DNA from: Rhodospirillaceae bacterium
Lineage (GTDB): Bacteria > Pseudomonadota > Alphaproteobacteria > Rhodospirillales > JABHCV01
Direction of reading: 5' to 3'
DNA: 64,000 nt
NCBI GenBank assembly: GCA_014382375.1
Contig: JACNJU010000119.1
Coordinates: 1-64,000 of the forward strand
Part shown: piece by piece, positions 19,662-28,250 of the stretch
Numbering within the stretch: position 1 is the stretch's first letter
How the letters are laid out: every line of letters starts with the position of its first letter
Notes under the pieces: model-generated
Databases searched by the model: none
Told to the model about the DNA's origin: nothing
Seen by the model: the letters and a program-made list of their open reading frames with translations, nothing else
Made by a program: the position numbers and the translations under genes

Positions 19662-20465
19662 CTACTCTTTCGTTTCGCCGATTGGGGGAACGTCACCTGT
19701 CATTCCGGCCAGGACCTCGGCCAAATGCCGCACTTTTACCGGCGAGCCGCGACGCTGCAAGCGCCCGGCGATGTTCATCAGACAGCCAAGATCGCCGCCA
19801 AGCAGGACGTCGGCCCCGGTTTTTTCTATGGCCTCTGCCTTGTCATCGACAATTTTGCCTGAAATATCCGGATACTTGACCGAAAACAGGCCACCGAACC
19901 CGCAACAACTCTCACCATCATCAAGTTCCTTGAGCGAAAGGCCATCGACCGCCGCCATCAAGGCGCGCGGCTGCTCCTTGATGCCCAGTTCGCGCAGGCC
20001 CGCACAACTGTCTTGGTAGGTAACTGCGCCCTGGAATGTGGTGCCGGTGTCGCTAACGCCCAGAACATCATGCAAGAATTCCATCAACTCGTAGGTTTTA
20101 GCCGCCACCCCCTGGGCCCGGGCGCTCATCTTTTCGTCTTCTGCAAGCAGGGCCGGAAAATGTTCCCTGATCATGCCGGCGCAGGAGCCCGAGGGCGCAA
20201 CGATATAATCAAAATCTTCAAAGGCGGTGATGACGTTCCTTGCCAGCGCCTGGGCGTCCACTTTGTCGCCGGCGTTGTAGGCGGGCTGGCCGCAACAGGT
20301 CTGGCTATCGGGAACATGGACCGTGCAGCCGCCCGCCTCCAGCAACCTGGCCGTGGCGAAGCCGACAGAAGGGCGCGTCAGATCAACCAGACAGGTAACA
20401 AACAAGCCAACGTTTTTCTTGTCCATATTTTTTTTGTCCGTGTCTTTTTGGGCCATGTCACTCAT
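19662..20465 (-). CDS. lutA: LutA/YkgE-type (Fe-S)-binding lactate oxidation protein
   Basis: LutA has two cysteine-rich CCG domains, QTCCGQPAYNAGD and ESCCGFGGLFSVKYPDIS, which bind an iron-sulfur cofactor as in heterodisulfide-reductase-type subunits. The ATG at 20465 overlaps the mltA stop (ATGA) and gives MSDMAQKDTDKK, a short lysine-rich leader. lutA, lutB and lutC are co-oriented and nearly gapless, so lactate use is expressed with the cell-wall gene mltA upstream. Confidence 0.93.
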   Translation of the reverse strand: MSDMAQKDTDKKNMDKKNVGLFVTCLVDLTRPSVGFATARLLEAGGCTVHVPDSQTCCGQPAYNAGDKVDAQALARNVITAFEDFDYIVAPSGSCAGMIREHFPALLAEDEKMSARAQGVAAKTYELMEFLHDVLGVSDTGTTFQGAVTYQDSCAGLRELGIKEQPRALMAAVDGLSLKELDDGESCCGFGGLFSVKYPDISGKIVDDKAEAIEKTGADVLLGGDLGCLMNIAGRLQRRGSPVKVRHLAEVLAGMTGDVPPIGETKE

Positions 20466-21679
20466 TTGCGTGGCAACAGCAGGAAATAGTGGCCCGGTTG
20501 TTTCATCAATCCGGCGCGGGTGGCGGCCTCTGCCCCGAAACCCCAAAACAGGTCGCCGCGCACCGGTCCCTTGATAGCACTACCCGTATCCTGTGCAATG
20601 ACCAATCGCCTTAACGGTGCGCCGGGGTCCAGCGGGTCGGTGGTGTCAAGCCAGATGGGAATGCCCAAGGGGAAATATCCGCGATCCACTGCAAGCGAAC
20701 GTCCCGGGGTTAGCGGCACGCCTTGCGCGCCAATCGGACCCTGTTGCTGACCCAGTGATTTCAACGCTCCGTCTATCACCCTGAAGAAAATATACGATGG
20801 GTTGGTGGCCATGAGCGCCGCCGCCTCTTCGGGGTTATCCTGCAGCCAGGCCTTGATCGATTGCATGGATACCCGCTCAGCGCTTAAGGCACCCCGCGTA
20901 ATCAACTCCCGACCGATTGACCGGTAGCCGTGGCCATTGCGCGCCGCAAATCCGATGCGTACGATGGAGCCGTCATCCATGACCACCCGGCCCGAACCCT
21001 GAACATGCAGGAAAAAGGCATCGATAGGACTATCGACCCAGATCATTTCCAGGCCCCGGCCGGCAAGGGCGCCTGCTTCAATCGCGGCGCGGTCATCAAA
21101 GGGGACGAAACGACCGGCAACAACTTTTCCTGAAAGGCGCTTGCCCTTCAAATCAGCATTAAAGTCACCCAGGTTGGCATCAACCAGTTCAGGCGGGCGC
21201 TCATAAATTGGTGTTGTGTAAGGTTCCTTGCGTAACCATGAGCCCTTCAATTCGATTTCAAAGTAGCCTGTAAACAGGCCTTCTGGACGACCATCGGCGG
21301 TCGCCAGGTAAGGCTGAAAGTGGGCCTCGAAAAAAGACCGCGCCAATTCCGTATTGCCAGTGGGCAAGGCGGCAGCAGCCTTACAGGGCACCGCCCAGTC
21401 CCCGGCGACACCGCCAATGGCACCAAGGGGAAGGTCGGCAGGCATTTTTGCAAACCTGGCGCACGAGCGCAGAAACGTGCCAATTGCCTGGTCATGTCTG
21501 TCGCCCGACCAGCCGGTTATACTATTGAAGGTGGTTTTCTTCAGCGCCAGCTTTTGCGCTGGCGGCCGAGCGGCCAAAGGCTTGCTTTCGGGCGTAGGTG
21601 TTGAAGTGCCTGGCGGCAAGACCGTGACCGGCGCACATGCCTCAACCAATACAATAAGGGCAAGGATCCAGCCCCTCAC
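20462..21679 (-). CDS. mltA: Membrane-bound lytic murein transglycosylase A
   Basis: MltA cleaves glycan strands to 1,6-anhydro ends at the outer membrane. The GTG at 21679 gives the lipoprotein signal WILALIVLVEAC. The MltA domain (LFTGYFEIELKGS) is followed by the C-terminal 3D domain holding the catalytic aspartates (LVIAQDTGSAIKGPVRGDLFWG). The start is 4 bases after the stop of the TimA gene and the stop overlaps lutA. Confidence 0.95.
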   Translation of the reverse strand: MRGWILALIVLVEACAPVTVLPPGTSTPTPESKPLAARPPAQKLALKKTTFNSITGWSGDRHDQAIGTFLRSCARFAKMPADLPLGAIGGVAGDWAVPCKAAAALPTGNTELARSFFEAHFQPYLATADGRPEGLFTGYFEIELKGSWLRKEPYTTPIYERPPELVDANLGDFNADLKGKRLSGKVVAGRFVPFDDRAAIEAGALAGRGLEMIWVDSPIDAFFLHVQGSGRVVMDDGSIVRIGFAARNGHGYRSIGRELITRGALSAERVSMQSIKAWLQDNPEEAAALMATNPSYIFFRVIDGALKSLGQQQGPIGAQGVPLTPGRSLAVDRGYFPLGIPIWLDTTDPLDPGAPLRRLVIAQDTGSAIKGPVRGDLFWGFGAEAATRAGLMKQPGHYFLLLPRK

Positions 21680-21683
21680 GGGA

Positions 21684-22391
21684 TCAATCCAGGCTGCGGG
21701 TCGCCGTCAGCGACCAGTTGGGATCGCGCGAACGGGTATCGTGAGCGAAGGTCCAGAAATCGGTGACGCTGACAATCTTGTTGGGGTCGCCTTCGACAAC
21801 CGTCCCTTCCTCGTCACTGAGTGCGTGGACCTGATCGCTGACAAACTTAACGGTGATCTGGGCGATCGCGCCTTCCATCTCCGCTTCGACAAGGTCAGCC
21901 TTGCGAATGCCGACCAGGGTTTCTTCCATGGTTTGTTTAGCCTCTTCGCGGTCACGGATGGATTTCTCGAAATTGGCAAACACCTCACTGCTCAAAAGCG
22001 GCTTCAGGGCTTTTGAATCCCCAGATGCGTATGCGCCCAGAATATATTCAAAGGCGATGCGGGCACCTGAAATAAATTCATCCGGGTCGAAGTCACTGTC
22101 GGCGGCAGCGATGGCGCGTAAGCCTGCAAGGAGTGGCGACTGCTCTTCTTCTTCAATTGTCGCTGCAGCCGGTTTGAAATCTTCATCGTCCTGCTTATCA
22201 AGGTGAAAGATGTTGTCGTTACCGGCAGTGCCCTCCTTGTCCTTATTGTTTTGGGACAGGCGATTTATGAAATCTGAAAAATTGCCTTCGTGACCATCAC
22301 GGCGGCCAAGCACGCTTCGCAACCGCAAGATCAGGAAAACCGCGATCATGGCGAAAAGAATAATGTCGAAAAACTGAAACCCGTCGTTCAT
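21684..22391 (-). CDS. timA: TimA-type Tim44-domain protein
   Basis: This 235-residue protein has an N-terminal membrane segment (FFDIILFAMIAVFLIL), a low-complexity acidic linker and a C-terminal Tim44-like domain (residues about 90-230: ISGARIAFEYILGAYASGDSKALKPLLSSEVFANF and VVEGDPNKIVSVTDFWTF). The alphaproteobacterial version (TimA) is the bacterial relative of mitochondrial Tim44. It is the first gene of the mltA-lut-smr run and diverges from fxsA. Confidence 0.88.
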   Translation of the reverse strand: MNDGFQFFDIILFAMIAVFLILRLRSVLGRRDGHEGNFSDFINRLSQNNKDKEGTAGNDNIFHLDKQDDEDFKPAAATIEEEEQSPLLAGLRAIAAADSDFDPDEFISGARIAFEYILGAYASGDSKALKPLLSSEVFANFEKSIRDREEAKQTMEETLVGIRKADLVEAEMEGAIAQITVKFVSDQVHALSDEEGTVVEGDPNKIVSVTDFWTFAHDTRSRDPNWSLTATRSLD

Positions 22392-22577
22392 GATAGTTAT
22401 ACTAAACAGTCAATATGCAGGCGCAACGCCTGGGGGGGCGGCAGACCCTGGTTAAATCCTAGCCCCCTGTACGTTAACGACAAGCGGCACTCAGGTCACT
22501 AAATAAGGTGTCTTGACCTTGCGGGCAAGGATAAGCGGGTATAAATATCGGGAAAGGCTTTGGAGGCTCCCTTGGGA

Positions 22578-23066
22578 ATGTTGATTCTAGTCGCGATGAT
22601 TGCCGTGCCGATCATCGAAATCGCCGTCTTTATAGAGGCTGGCGACGCACTTGGCCTGTGGCCGACCATCGGCGTCGTCATCCTGACCGCCATTATCGGC
22701 ACAGCCCTGTTGCGCCATCAGGGCCTTGCGACTTTGGGGCGGGTCCGCGAAAGCATGGACGCAGGGCGTTTGCCGGTAGCCGAATTGTTCGACGGTATGT
22801 GTCTGCTGGTTGCCGGGGCGCTTTTGCTGACGCCGGGTTTCGTCACCGACGGCGTTGGCCTTCTTTTGTTCATGCCGCCTTTCCGTTTGATCCTGCGCGC
22901 CCTGATGGCGCGCCGCCTTAAGGCGCATGGTGACTTTCAAATGCACACCCAGAACCACCCGCAAGGGTTCGACGCCACCATCATCGAAGGTGAATTTCAG
23001 GAAGTTCATAACGAAGAAGGCGACCCAGATCCAGGCCGCCCGCTGCCGCCGCCCGATAGATCGTAA
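22578..23066 (+). CDS. fxsA: FxsA family membrane protein
   Basis: Three to four hydrophobic segments start MLILVAMIAVPIIEIAVFIEAGDALG, the FxsA signature; a second follows with TLLR-type GTALLRHQGLATLGRV and LLTPGFVTDGVGLLLFMPP. The tail is proline-rich and soluble. Overproduction of E. coli FxsA relieves F-plasmid exclusion of phage T7; its normal job is unknown. ATG 22578 is preferred over a TTG 18 bases upstream. It sits 81 bases ahead of secB. Confidence 0.92.
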   Translation: MLILVAMIAVPIIEIAVFIEAGDALGLWPTIGVVILTAIIGTALLRHQGLATLGRVRESMDAGRLPVAELFDGMCLLVAGALLLTPGFVTDGVGLLLFMPPFRLILRALMARRLKAHGDFQMHTQNHPQGFDATIIEGEFQEVHNEEGDPDPGRPLPPPDRS

Positions 23067-23147
23067 TGGGATAGTTGTTTTTTCTGACGAATGCGTGTTA
23101 TCCACTGTTGCAAATGAATGAAGCCGCACTGCAACGGGAGACCCTTT

Positions 23148-23672
23148 ATGAGCGACAAGACCGAACAACCGACCGCTGAACAGGACGCACCCGCCGCGCC
23201 GCCTATCCAGATCAACGCTCAATACATCAAGGATTTGTCCTTCGAGGCACCCGCGACTCCCGGCATTTTCGCCAAACTTCAAAATGAAGCGCCGGACGTC
23301 ACCATCAACGTTGATGTCAACGCCCATCCGATTCAGGAAAGATTTTTCGAGGTCCAGCTGCATATTCGCGCGACCTGTAAGGTTGCTGAGGAAACCGCGT
23401 TCATTTCCGAACTTGTTTATGGCGGCCTGTTCACAATCAACGTTCCCGAAGAGCATCTGCAGGCTATCTTGTTGATCGAATGCCCGCGACTGCTGTTCCC
23501 ATTTGCCCGCAACATCGTTGCCGATTGTTCACGCGATGGCGGTTTCCCGCCGCTGATGCTGGCACCTGTCGATTTTGTCGCCATGTTCCAAAATCAGGTC
23601 AGTGAAAAGGGCGAGGCGGAAAAGAAAGCCTCCGAGGCCCCTAAAAAGGGCAACAACAAAGACAAGGGCTAG
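23148..23672 (+). CDS. secB: Protein-export chaperone SecB
   Basis: SecB keeps pre-secretory proteins unfolded and hands them to SecA. Recognised pieces are QINAQYIKDLSFEAPATPGIF, the beta-sheet core FEVQLHIRATCK, and the SecA-interaction face PFARNIVADCSRDGGFPPLML. The ATG at 23148 follows a GGGAG ribosome-binding site at 23136-23140. The stop TAG overlaps the dnaQ stop on the other strand (CTAG, 23669-23672). Confidence 0.97.
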   Translation: MSDKTEQPTAEQDAPAAPPIQINAQYIKDLSFEAPATPGIFAKLQNEAPDVTINVDVNAHPIQERFFEVQLHIRATCKVAEETAFISELVYGGLFTINVPEEHLQAILLIECPRLLFPFARNIVADCSRDGGFPPLMLAPVDFVAMFQNQVSEKGEAEKKASEAPKKGNNKDKG

Positions 23673-24361
23673 TCGCCAGCGCCGCGCCAGACGGCATTTT
23701 CAATTCCATTGATAAAGGCTTCATGGGCCTTGAGCTCTACGGGGCTTGCCGTGTGAGGCCTGGGCTCACGGATGCCGGCAACCGGGGCTGCTTCTGCTGG
23801 CGTCTCTTTTGCCGCCATCCTGGCGTTTTCCACCAGTGCCAAATCCGGTTGTCGTCCGCCGATGAGCTCTAGATAAACTTCCGCCAGCAACTCCGAATCG
23901 AGCAGCGCGCCATGCAGGGTGCGGTTGGCATTGTCGATTTGAAAGCGCCGGCACAATGCGTCCAGACTGGCTTGCGCGCCAGGAAATTTCTTGCGCGCCA
24001 TTTGCACCGTATCGACGGCCCGCTGCATGGGCACCGCCGGGCGGTCCATGCGGGCGAGTTCGGCATTGATAAAACCCATATCAAATTGCGCATTATGGAT
24101 AATCAGGGTGTCCTCGGCGATAAACTCAAGAAAATCATCGGCGATGTCGGCAAACTTTGGCTGATCTGAGAGAAATGCCTCGGACAGACCATGCACCGAG
24201 AAAGCCTCGGCGGGCATGTCGCGTTCCGGGTTGATGTATTGCTGATAAACCCTGCCAGTAGCCAGGTGGTTGACCAGTTCAATACAACCGATCTCAACGA
24301 TCCGGTCGCCGCCTAGCGGGTTAAAGCCTGTCGTTTCGGTATCAAGTATTATTTCGCGCAT
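23669..24361 (-). CDS. dnaQ: DNA polymerase III epsilon (proofreading) subunit
   Basis: DnaQ is the 3'-5' exonuclease of the replicative polymerase. The ExoI motif DTETTGFNP, ExoII HNAQFDMGFINAE and ExoIII HGALLDSELLAEVYLEL (HxxxxxD) are all present. The ATG at 24361 overlaps the coaE stop (TAATG in the minus direction). The C-terminal tail after residue 185 would bind the alpha subunit. Convergent with secB. Confidence 0.97.
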   Translation of the reverse strand: MREIILDTETTGFNPLGGDRIVEIGCIELVNHLATGRVYQQYINPERDMPAEAFSVHGLSEAFLSDQPKFADIADDFLEFIAEDTLIIHNAQFDMGFINAELARMDRPAVPMQRAVDTVQMARKKFPGAQASLDALCRRFQIDNANRTLHGALLDSELLAEVYLELIGGRQPDLALVENARMAAKETPAEAAPVAGIREPRPHTASPVELKAHEAFINGIENAVWRGAGD

Positions 24362-25002
24362 TAAAACATGATCATCCGCTTGCTGTTGTTTCGGGCCGAC
24401 CACTGACGCGGCTTCCAGGCTTTCGTAACTGTGACAATGTTGGCAATCTGGCGCAAGCCATGATGACGACTAAGCCCGGTTAAAACGACAAAGTCAGCCA
24501 TCCGGCGCTTGTCCTGGTCGGCCATCTGGTGATTTAGGATGGAATCAAAGCGCTTCTTTGTCATCCCCGGTCTAGCCATCACACGCTGTTTTTGAATAAG
24601 TGCCGGGGCGCTGACAACGACAACCCCGTCGCAGCGGGCATGTCCACCGGTTTCAAACAACAACGGAATATCCAGGACAACAAGCTTTTGTCTGCGCCTT
24701 GCGGAGGTCGCCAAAAAAGTCGTCTGTTTTTGCCGGACCAGCGGATGCAGAATCTTTTCCAGTTGTTGTAATTTTGCAGGCTTGCCAAAGACAAGGGCCC
24801 CCAGGGCCTTGCGATCAACACCGCCATCTTTTTCAACGCCCGGGAAGGCGTCCAAAACAGCAGCGGTAGCACCGCCGCCCGGTGCCATCAAACTGTGAAC
24901 GGCCTTGTCCGCATCGTGTACGAAAACACCAAGACTGCGAAAGGCCATTGCCGCCGTTGTCTTACCCATACCGATGGAGCCGGTCAGCCCAAGAATGATC
25001 AT
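24361..25002 (-). CDS. coaE: Dephospho-CoA kinase
   Basis: CoaE makes the last step of coenzyme A synthesis. The P-loop LTGSIGMGKTTAAMAF is at the N-terminus, DADKAVHSLM and VLDIPLLFETG follow. Length is 213 residues, slightly long for the family because of a C-terminal extension past VTVTKA. It starts one base overlapping the aroE stop and is followed by dnaQ. Confidence 0.96.
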   Translation of the reverse strand: MIILGLTGSIGMGKTTAAMAFRSLGVFVHDADKAVHSLMAPGGGATAAVLDAFPGVEKDGGVDRKALGALVFGKPAKLQQLEKILHPLVRQKQTTFLATSARRRQKLVVLDIPLLFETGGHARCDGVVVVSAPALIQKQRVMARPGMTKKRFDSILNHQMADQDKRRMADFVVLTGLSRHHGLRQIANIVTVTKAWKPRQWSARNNSKRMIMF

Positions 25003-25841
25003 CAGCCCGTCCCGGAAAGAACATAGCGGCGCAAATCGTCGGTGACCTTCGGATCCACCCCAAAAAAGGTGGCGAACCCGGGGCGGCCCTGATGCAACAA
25101 CATGCCCAACCCATCGACAACGGCGTTTCCACGCGCTTTCGCCGCACCCAAAAGCGGCGTTTCAAGGGGCACATAAACGATATCATTTACCAGCGCCTCG
25201 GTAGGCAAAGCGTCCAGGGAAATATCCAGCGCTGCTTTACCAGCCATGCCGAGCGTCGTTGTGTTGACCAACAGGGCCACGTCTTTGAGCGCCGCATTGC
25301 GCGCGGCCCAATCAACAACCCGGACCGGCCCGCCCAGATCATCGGCTATTTGGTCGGCCCGTGCACGGGTCCGGTTTGCCAGCGTAATGGAAGGTGCGCC
25401 CCCATCAATCAGGGCGGCAACAATAGCCCGCGCCGCGCCCCCGGCCCCAAGCACAACGGCGGGGCCGCTGGCAGCGCTAAATCCCGGATGGCCGCCTTTG
25501 AGGTTTTCAATAAAGCCGAAGCCGTCTGTATTTGATCCCCTAAGATGTGCTTTTTCATCGATAACAATTGTATTGACCGCGCCGATCCAACGGGCCTGAT
25601 CGGTGATCTCGTCAAGATGCGCCATCACCGCCTCTTTATGAGGGACCGTTACGTTCAGGCCGACATAACCCTCGTCAGCCAAAGTTTTCAGCAGTGCGGG
25701 CAGGGCGTTTGTTTCAACAGCGATGGCGTGATAGACGCCGTTTATTCCATGCTCGCGCATCCAGAAACCATACAGCCGCGGTGACAGGGAATGATCAATA
25801 GGCCAGCCTATGACGCCGGATTTAAGTGTCCCATGCCTCAT
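25002..25841 (-). CDS. aroE: Shikimate dehydrogenase
   Basis: AroE reduces 3-dehydroshikimate with NADPH. The substrate loop GWPIDHSLSPRLY, catalytic Lys in NVTVPHKEAVM, and nucleotide fold VVLGAGGAARA are present. The ATG at 25841 (MRHGTLKSGVIGWP) is chosen; an upstream in-frame TTG at 25871 would overlap the ppsR stop by four bases. It is the second gene of the ppsR-aroE-coaE-dnaQ run going away from the origin. Confidence 0.95.
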   Translation of the reverse strand: MRHGTLKSGVIGWPIDHSLSPRLYGFWMREHGINGVYHAIAVETNALPALLKTLADEGYVGLNVTVPHKEAVMAHLDEITDQARWIGAVNTIVIDEKAHLRGSNTDGFGFIENLKGGHPGFSAASGPAVVLGAGGAARAIVAALIDGGAPSITLANRTRARADQIADDLGGPVRVVDWAARNAALKDVALLVNTTTLGMAGKAALDISLDALPTEALVNDIVYVPLETPLLGAAKARGNAVVDGLGMLLHQGRPGFATFFGVDPKVTDDLRRYVLSGTG

Positions 25842-25867
25842 AATGCTGGCTCTTCCATCCACAACTC

Positions 25868-26692
25868 TCAAGAATGCTGTTCAAGGCGTCGATTATAAAG
25901 CTGCAGGATCTTTGCTGAAACTTCTTCAATGGATTTTCGGGTGACATCAATGACCGGCCAACCCTGGCTCGTATAAAGGCGCTTTGCTTCCTTGACCTCT
26001 CTGGTAACCGTTTCGGGATCAATGTAATCAGTTTCTTCGTCCTGACCGAGTGAACGCAAGCGATTACGACGGATTTGCACCAATTGCCGAGGATCGTTTG
26101 TCAGACCGACCACCAGCGGTTTTTTTGACTGCATCAATTCTGGGGGCAGGGCGCAGCCAGGAACAATGGGAACATTGGCGGCTTTCAGGCCCCTGTTGGC
26201 AAGATAAATACAAGTCGGTGTTTTGGAGGTTCTGGAAACCCCGACGATGATCACATCGGCCTCGTTGAGCGAGCGGGTCGCCTGGCCATCATCATGACTA
26301 AGGACAAAATGCAGGGCCTCGATACGGGAAAAATATTCCGCGTCCATCACGTGTTGACGACCGGGGGCAGCGCGAATTTCCGCCTTAAGGTATGATCCCA
26401 GTGCACTGACCACTGGGTCAAGAATGGGAATACAGGGGACTTTTAATTCCCGACAGCTGTTTTCCAACAGGTTCCGCATTTCATTATCGACAAGGGTATA
26501 AAGTACAAATCCGGGATTTTCCTTAACACCCTCAATAATATCCCTGATCTGGCTTTCGCTGCGGACCATATTCCAGACATGTTTCGTTTGTTCTATGTTA
26601 TCGAACTGTACCAAAGAGGCCCGCGCAACCAGATTAACAGTTTCGCCTGTGGCGTCTGAAACCAGATGTAAGTGGAAGTGTTTACTGACCAT
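25868..26692 (-). CDS. ppsR: Pyruvate, water dikinase regulatory (PPSR, DUF299) protein
   Basis: PPSR proteins are bifunctional kinase/pyrophosphorylases acting on PEP synthetase (or PPDK). This 274-residue protein starts MVSKHFHLHLVSDATGETVN, and contains the P-loop-like IVGVSRTSKTPTCIYLANRG. In Caulobacter and Rickettsia its homologue (RP001) flanks the chromosome origin opposite hemE, the same layout as here. Its start borders the 510-base AT-rich gap. Confidence 0.95.
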   Translation of the reverse strand: MVSKHFHLHLVSDATGETVNLVARASLVQFDNIEQTKHVWNMVRSESQIRDIIEGVKENPGFVLYTLVDNEMRNLLENSCRELKVPCIPILDPVVSALGSYLKAEIRAAPGRQHVMDAEYFSRIEALHFVLSHDDGQATRSLNEADVIIVGVSRTSKTPTCIYLANRGLKAANVPIVPGCALPPELMQSKKPLVVGLTNDPRQLVQIRRNRLRSLGQDEETDYIDPETVTREVKEAKRLYTSQGWPVIDVTRKSIEEVSAKILQLYNRRLEQHS

Positions 26693-26742
26693 CAATCGCT
26701 CTTTCCGGCGCTTCCCAGCGTGTTTATTCCATCAACAGACAC

Positions 26743-26751
26743 TGGGGATAG
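26743..26751 (-). promoter_or_regulatory. DnaA-box-like motif CTATCCCCA
   Basis: On the minus strand the bases read CTATCCCCA, two differences from TTATCCACA. It belongs to the cluster of similar motifs in the ppsR-hemE gap. Confidence 0.45.
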
Positions 26752-26889
26752 AATGTGTGTATCTCAGACAATTTACAAAAGTGATCTTTCCATCCCCGAA
26801 CCACTTGTTTTCATGCCATTACTCATACCATGGATTTTCTGTTTTCCATGATAGGGGAATACACCGGAAAATCTATCAAACCAAATTTG

Positions 26890-26898
26890 TTTTCCACT
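26890..26898 (+). promoter_or_regulatory. DnaA-box-like motif TTTTCCACT
   Basis: The bases read TTTTCCACT, one difference from the TTWTNCACA consensus. It lies next to an A/T-rich stretch (26898-26923) in the presumed origin. Confidence 0.5.
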
Positions 26899-26923
26899 CT
26901 ATTAATATATTTATCAATTTTTT

Positions 26924-26932
26924 CTATCCCCG
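26924..26932 (+). promoter_or_regulatory. DnaA-box-like motif CTATCCCCG
   Basis: The bases read CTATCCCCG, directly after an A/T-rich stretch. It is weaker on its own but shares the TATCCCC core with the other motifs of the gap. Confidence 0.35.
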
Positions 26933-27034
26933 TTTCGTTATCTGATCAGGCGACAAAAAAAGATATACAAGGCTTCAAGGAAAGCACAAATTGTCAAAGT
27001 GTAACCATTTATGATTGTCCCCGTTACCAACATT

Positions 27035-27043
27035 TTATCCCCA
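27035..27043 (+). promoter_or_regulatory. DnaA-box-like motif TTATCCCCA
   Basis: The bases read TTATCCCCA, one difference from the E. coli consensus TTATCCACA. It is the best match in the gap and lies about 100 bases from the A/T tract next to hemE. Confidence 0.55.
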
Positions 27044-27102
27044 AATACCGGATTCTCTTTCACTCCCGATAACGACATTGGGGGAAACTTGTTGAAAAGA
27101 AA

Positions 27103-27111
27103 TAATCCCCA
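27103..27111 (+). promoter_or_regulatory. DnaA-box-like motif TAATCCCCA
   Basis: The bases read TAATCCCCA, two differences from TTATCCACA. It lies 30 bases before the A/T tract at 27141-27170. Confidence 0.4.
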
Positions 27112-27202
27112 TCTTTAAGGCCACTACAACAACTACTACCTTTTTATATAAAATATATATTTTAGGTATATGAGAAGAGTGATCTCGGTTACCTTCCCGA
27201 CC

Positions 27203-28243
27203 ATGGATACAAAAAATAAATATTTTCTGCGTGCCCTGAAGGGTGAGAGTTTAATCCGGCCACCATTTTGGCTCATGCGCCAAGCTGGTCGTTATCTGCC
27301 CGAATATCGGGAATTGCGACAGAAATCAAAAAACTTTCTGGATTTTTGTTATTCGCCGGATCTGGCTGTCGAAGCGACCTTGCAGCCTCTCAGGCGGTAT
27401 GACTTTGATGCGGCGATATTGTTCAGTGATATTCTGGTAATTCCAGACGCGCTTGGTCAAAAAGTTGAATTTCGTGAAGGTGAGGGGCCGGTCCTTGAGC
27501 CTGTCAGGTCGATTGATGATGTAGACAAATTGTCGCTGGATGGATTGCATGATCATCTGGCGCCGGTTTATCAGACTGTCAGTCGGTTATCTTCCGAAAT
27601 TCCTCAACAAACCGCACTCATCGGTTTTGCCGGGGCGCCGTGGACGGTGGCCACCTACATGGTCGAGGGCAAAGGATCGAAGGACTATGCGCGAGCCCGA
27701 ACTTGGGCTTATGCAGATCCGGAAGGTTTTGGTAAACTTATTGATCTTCTTGTCGAAGCAACGACGGCTTACCTGATTAAACAGATTGAGAACGGTGCCG
27801 AAGTCATTCAGCTTTTTGATACCTGGGCAGGGGTTTTAAGTGAAAACCAGTTTCAGCGTTGGGTCATCCAGCCGACAGTTGAAATTGTTAAAAGACTGAA
27901 TAAAGCCTGTCCCGGTGTACCGATTCTCGGGTTCCCGCGTGGCGCTGGAATCCTCTATCAGGATTTTGTCAAACAAACGGGTGTTGACGGCGTCAGCCTT
28001 GATAACAGTGTTCCGGTCAGTTGGGCGGCGGAACATTTGCAGCCCCTGTGCACGGTCCAGGGTAACCTGGACAACATGGCCCTGATTGCCGGTGGTGAGG
28101 CTATGGAAAACGAAATTCGCGCCATCCTTGAAGGTTTTGCAGGCGGTCCGCATATCTTCAATCTGGGTCACGGTATTTTGCCCGAAACACCGCCCGAACA
28201 TGTTGAGCGCCTGGCCGCCCTCATTCAGGGCTGGGAAAGTTGA
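27203..28243 (+). CDS. hemE: Uroporphyrinogen decarboxylase
   Basis: HemE removes four carboxyls from uroporphyrinogen III. Signatures [18 protein letters not shown] and [16 protein letters not shown] are present, with catalytic Asp in [13 protein letters not shown]. The ATG at 27203 ([12 protein letters not shown]) matches family length at 346 residues; an earlier ATG at 27170 adds 11 non-conserved residues. It is the first gene to the right of the presumed origin and leads hemH and hemJ, so three late heme steps are clustered. Confidence 0.97.
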   Translation: MDTKNKYFLRALKGESLIRPPFWLMRQAGRYLPEYRELRQKSKNFLDFCYSPDLAVEATLQPLRRYDFDAAILFSDILVIPDALGQKVEFREGEGPVLEPVRSIDDVDKLSLDGLHDHLAPVYQTVSRLSSEIPQQTALIGFAGAPWTVATYMVEGKGSKDYARARTWAYADPEGFGKLIDLLVEATTAYLIKQIENGAEVIQLFDTWAGVLSENQFQRWVIQPTVEIVKRLNKACPGVPILGFPRGAGILYQDFVKQTGVDGVSLDNSVPVSWAAEHLQPLCTVQGNLDNMALIAGGEAMENEIRAILEGFAGGPHIFNLGHGILPETPPEHVERLAALIQGWES

Positions 28244-28250
28244 GTTATAA

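Larger units (their letters stand above)
26693..27202. other. oriC: Probable chromosomal origin of replication (oriC) gap between ppsR and hemE
   Basis: No gene is supported in these 510 bases. They are clearly more AT-rich than the flanks, with a nearly pure A/T tract at 27141-27170 (candidate unwinding element) and another at 26898-26923. DnaA-box-like sequences recur: TTATCCCCA at 27035, TTTTCCACT at 26890, CTATCCCCA on the minus strand at 26743-26751, CTATCCCCG at 26924 and TAATCCCCA at 27103. The position between a PPSR gene and hemE is that of Caulobacter crescentus Cori and the Rickettsia origin. The gap presumably also holds the outward-facing promoters of ppsR and hemE. Confidence 0.85.

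Noticed and set aside
22513-22545. TTGACC ... TATAAA pair upstream of fxsA
   Set aside because: The spacing is 21 bases, too long for a normal sigma-70 promoter; an alternative -35 is weak.
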